Assembly: GCF_000006945.2 (NCBI RefSeq)
Contig: NC_003197.2
Span: forward strand, 744,001-808,000
Length of the DNA stretch: 64,000 nucleotides
Reading direction: 5' to 3'
From: Salmonella enterica subsp. enterica serovar Typhimurium str. LT2
GTDB lineage: Bacteria; Pseudomonadota; Gammaproteobacteria; Enterobacterales; Enterobacteriaceae
The translations under genes and the position numbers were made by a program. Positions 63,081 through 64,000 of the stretch are shown in pieces (within the stretch, counting starts at the first letter, position 1; the number at the start of each line of letters is the position of its first letter). The notes below the pieces were generated by a model. That model made no database searches and was not told where the DNA came from. It was given only the letters and a program-made list of their open reading frames with translations.

Positions 63081-63949
63081 TGTCCGTTTTAATTAATAAA
63101 GATACCAAGGTTATCTGCCAGGGCTTCACCGGTAGCCAGGGGACTTTCCACTCCGAACAGGCGATTGCTTACGGTACGCAGATGGTGGGCGGCGTAACGC
63201 CGGGCAAAGGCGGCACCACGCATCTGGGGCTGCCGGTGTTCAACACCGTGCGCGAAGCGGTAGAAGCTACCGGTGCGACCGCATCCGTTATCTACGTCCC
63301 GGCGCCGTTCTGCAAAGACTCCATCCTGGAAGCGATTGACGCAGGCATCAAACTGATTATCACCATCACCGAAGGTATTCCGACGCTGGATATGCTGACC
63401 GTGAAAGTGAAGCTGGACGAAGCAGGCGTGCGCATGATCGGCCCGAACTGCCCAGGTGTGATCACCCCGGGCGAATGCAAAATCGGCATCATGCCGGGTC
63501 ACATTCATAAGCCGGGTAAAGTGGGTATCGTTTCCCGTTCCGGCACGCTGACCTACGAAGCGGTTAAGCAGACCACCGACTACGGTTTCGGCCAGTCCAC
63601 CTGCGTGGGTATCGGCGGCGACCCGATTCCGGGCTCTAACTTTATCGATATCCTGAAACTGTTCCAGGAAGATCCGCAGACTGAAGCGATCGTGATGATC
63701 GGTGAGATCGGCGGTAGTGCAGAAGAAGAAGCGGCGGCTTACATTAAAGACCACGTGACCAAGCCGGTTGTTGGCTATATCGCGGGTGTTACCGCGCCGA
63801 AAGGCAAGCGTATGGGCCACGCGGGCGCCATCATTGCCGGTGGTAAAGGCACTGCGGATGAAAAATTCGCAGCGCTGGAAGCCGCGGGCGTGAAAACCGT
63901 TCGCAGCCTGGCCGATATCGGCGAAGCGCTGAAAGCAATTATAAAATAA
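63080..63949 (+). CDS. sucD: Succinyl-CoA synthetase alpha subunit
   Basis: A 289-residue CoA-binding subunit. N-terminal CoA fold with VICQGFTGSQGTFHSEQAI and GGVTPGKGGTTHLGLPVF; the phosphorylated active-site His is His247 in KRMGHAGAIIAGGKG. Last gene of the sdhCDAB-sucABCD operon and complete within the window. Confidence 0.98.
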   Translation: MSVLINKDTKVICQGFTGSQGTFHSEQAIAYGTQMVGGVTPGKGGTTHLGLPVFNTVREAVEATGATASVIYVPAPFCKDSILEAIDAGIKLIITITEGIPTLDMLTVKVKLDEAGVRMIGPNCPGVITPGECKIGIMPGHIHKPGKVGIVSRSGTLTYEAVKQTTDYGFGQSTCVGIGGDPIPGSNFIDILKLFQEDPQTEAIVMIGEIGGSAEEEAAAYIKDHVTKPVVGYIAGVTAPKGKRMGHAGAIIAGGKGTADEKFAALEAAGVKTVRSLADIGEALKAIIK

Positions 63950-64000
63950 AACTCGCTGTTCCTGCGGGAACAGATAAATGTCCGTTTTCGACATGGTTGG
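63950..64000 (+). other. 3' flank of sucD with stem-loop (start of the SdhX sRNA region)
   Basis: Contains the inverted repeat CTGTTCC / GGGAACAG (63956-63973, 3-nt loop). There is no T run after it, so it is not a simple terminator. In relatives the SdhX (RybD) sRNA is processed from this 3' UTR; only its beginning could be in the window, so the call is by position only. Confidence 0.35.

Overview
The window is chromosomal DNA of Salmonella enterica or a very close relative. The backbone follows the enterobacterial order nagAB / nagE / glnS / chiPQ / fur / fldA / seqA / pgm / kdp / phrB / dtpD / pxp / nei / gltA / sdh / suc. Two features are typical of Salmonella and absent from E. coli K-12: the tricarballylate operon tcuRABC between chiQ and fur, and a low-GC polysaccharide island between pxpA and nei. 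Identification rests on recognising protein sequences and gene order; no database was searched.

Layout. 1-7.4 kb: amino-sugar and chitin-oligosaccharide uptake (nagA fragment, nagB, nagE, chiP, chiQ) around glnS, with near-identical NagC operator cores before nagE and chiP and a ChiX sRNA target on the chiP ribosome-binding site. 7.4-12.3 kb: tcuR-tcuA-tcuB-tcuC on the minus strand. 12.4-17.4 kb: fur, fldA, ybfE, ybfF, seqA, pgm. 17.5-22.1 kb: a PPOX-fold protein and the acid/ornithine operon speFL-speF-potE. 22.3-30.1 kb: kdpFABCDE, with a KdpE site before kdpF. 30.4-37.1 kb: ybfA, phrB, dtpD, ybgI and the 5-oxoprolinase genes pxpBCA.

37.1-49.9 kb is the accessory region. It begins with a FimB-type tyrosine recombinase, a 48-residue membrane peptide and a LuxR-type HTH protein. 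A JUMPstart/ops element follows (RfaH-dependent antitermination), then eight very AT-rich genes: glf, two single-domain glycosyltransferases, an ABC-2 exporter (wzm/wzt type), a GlfT2-like galactofuranosyltransferase, another GT2 enzyme and a HAD-family protein. Together they look like a complete ABC-exported, galactofuranose-containing polysaccharide locus outside the usual O-antigen and capsule loci. It has no initiating transferase or ligase of its own, so it would rely on WecA and WaaL-type enzymes encoded elsewhere.

49.9-64 kb: nei, abrB, gltA and the TCA-cycle operon sdhCDAB-sucABCD. REP/BIME elements, a long palindromic repeat and a full ERIC element sit inside the operon spacers. The window ends just after sucD. 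No tRNA, rRNA, CRISPR array or intact insertion sequence was seen.
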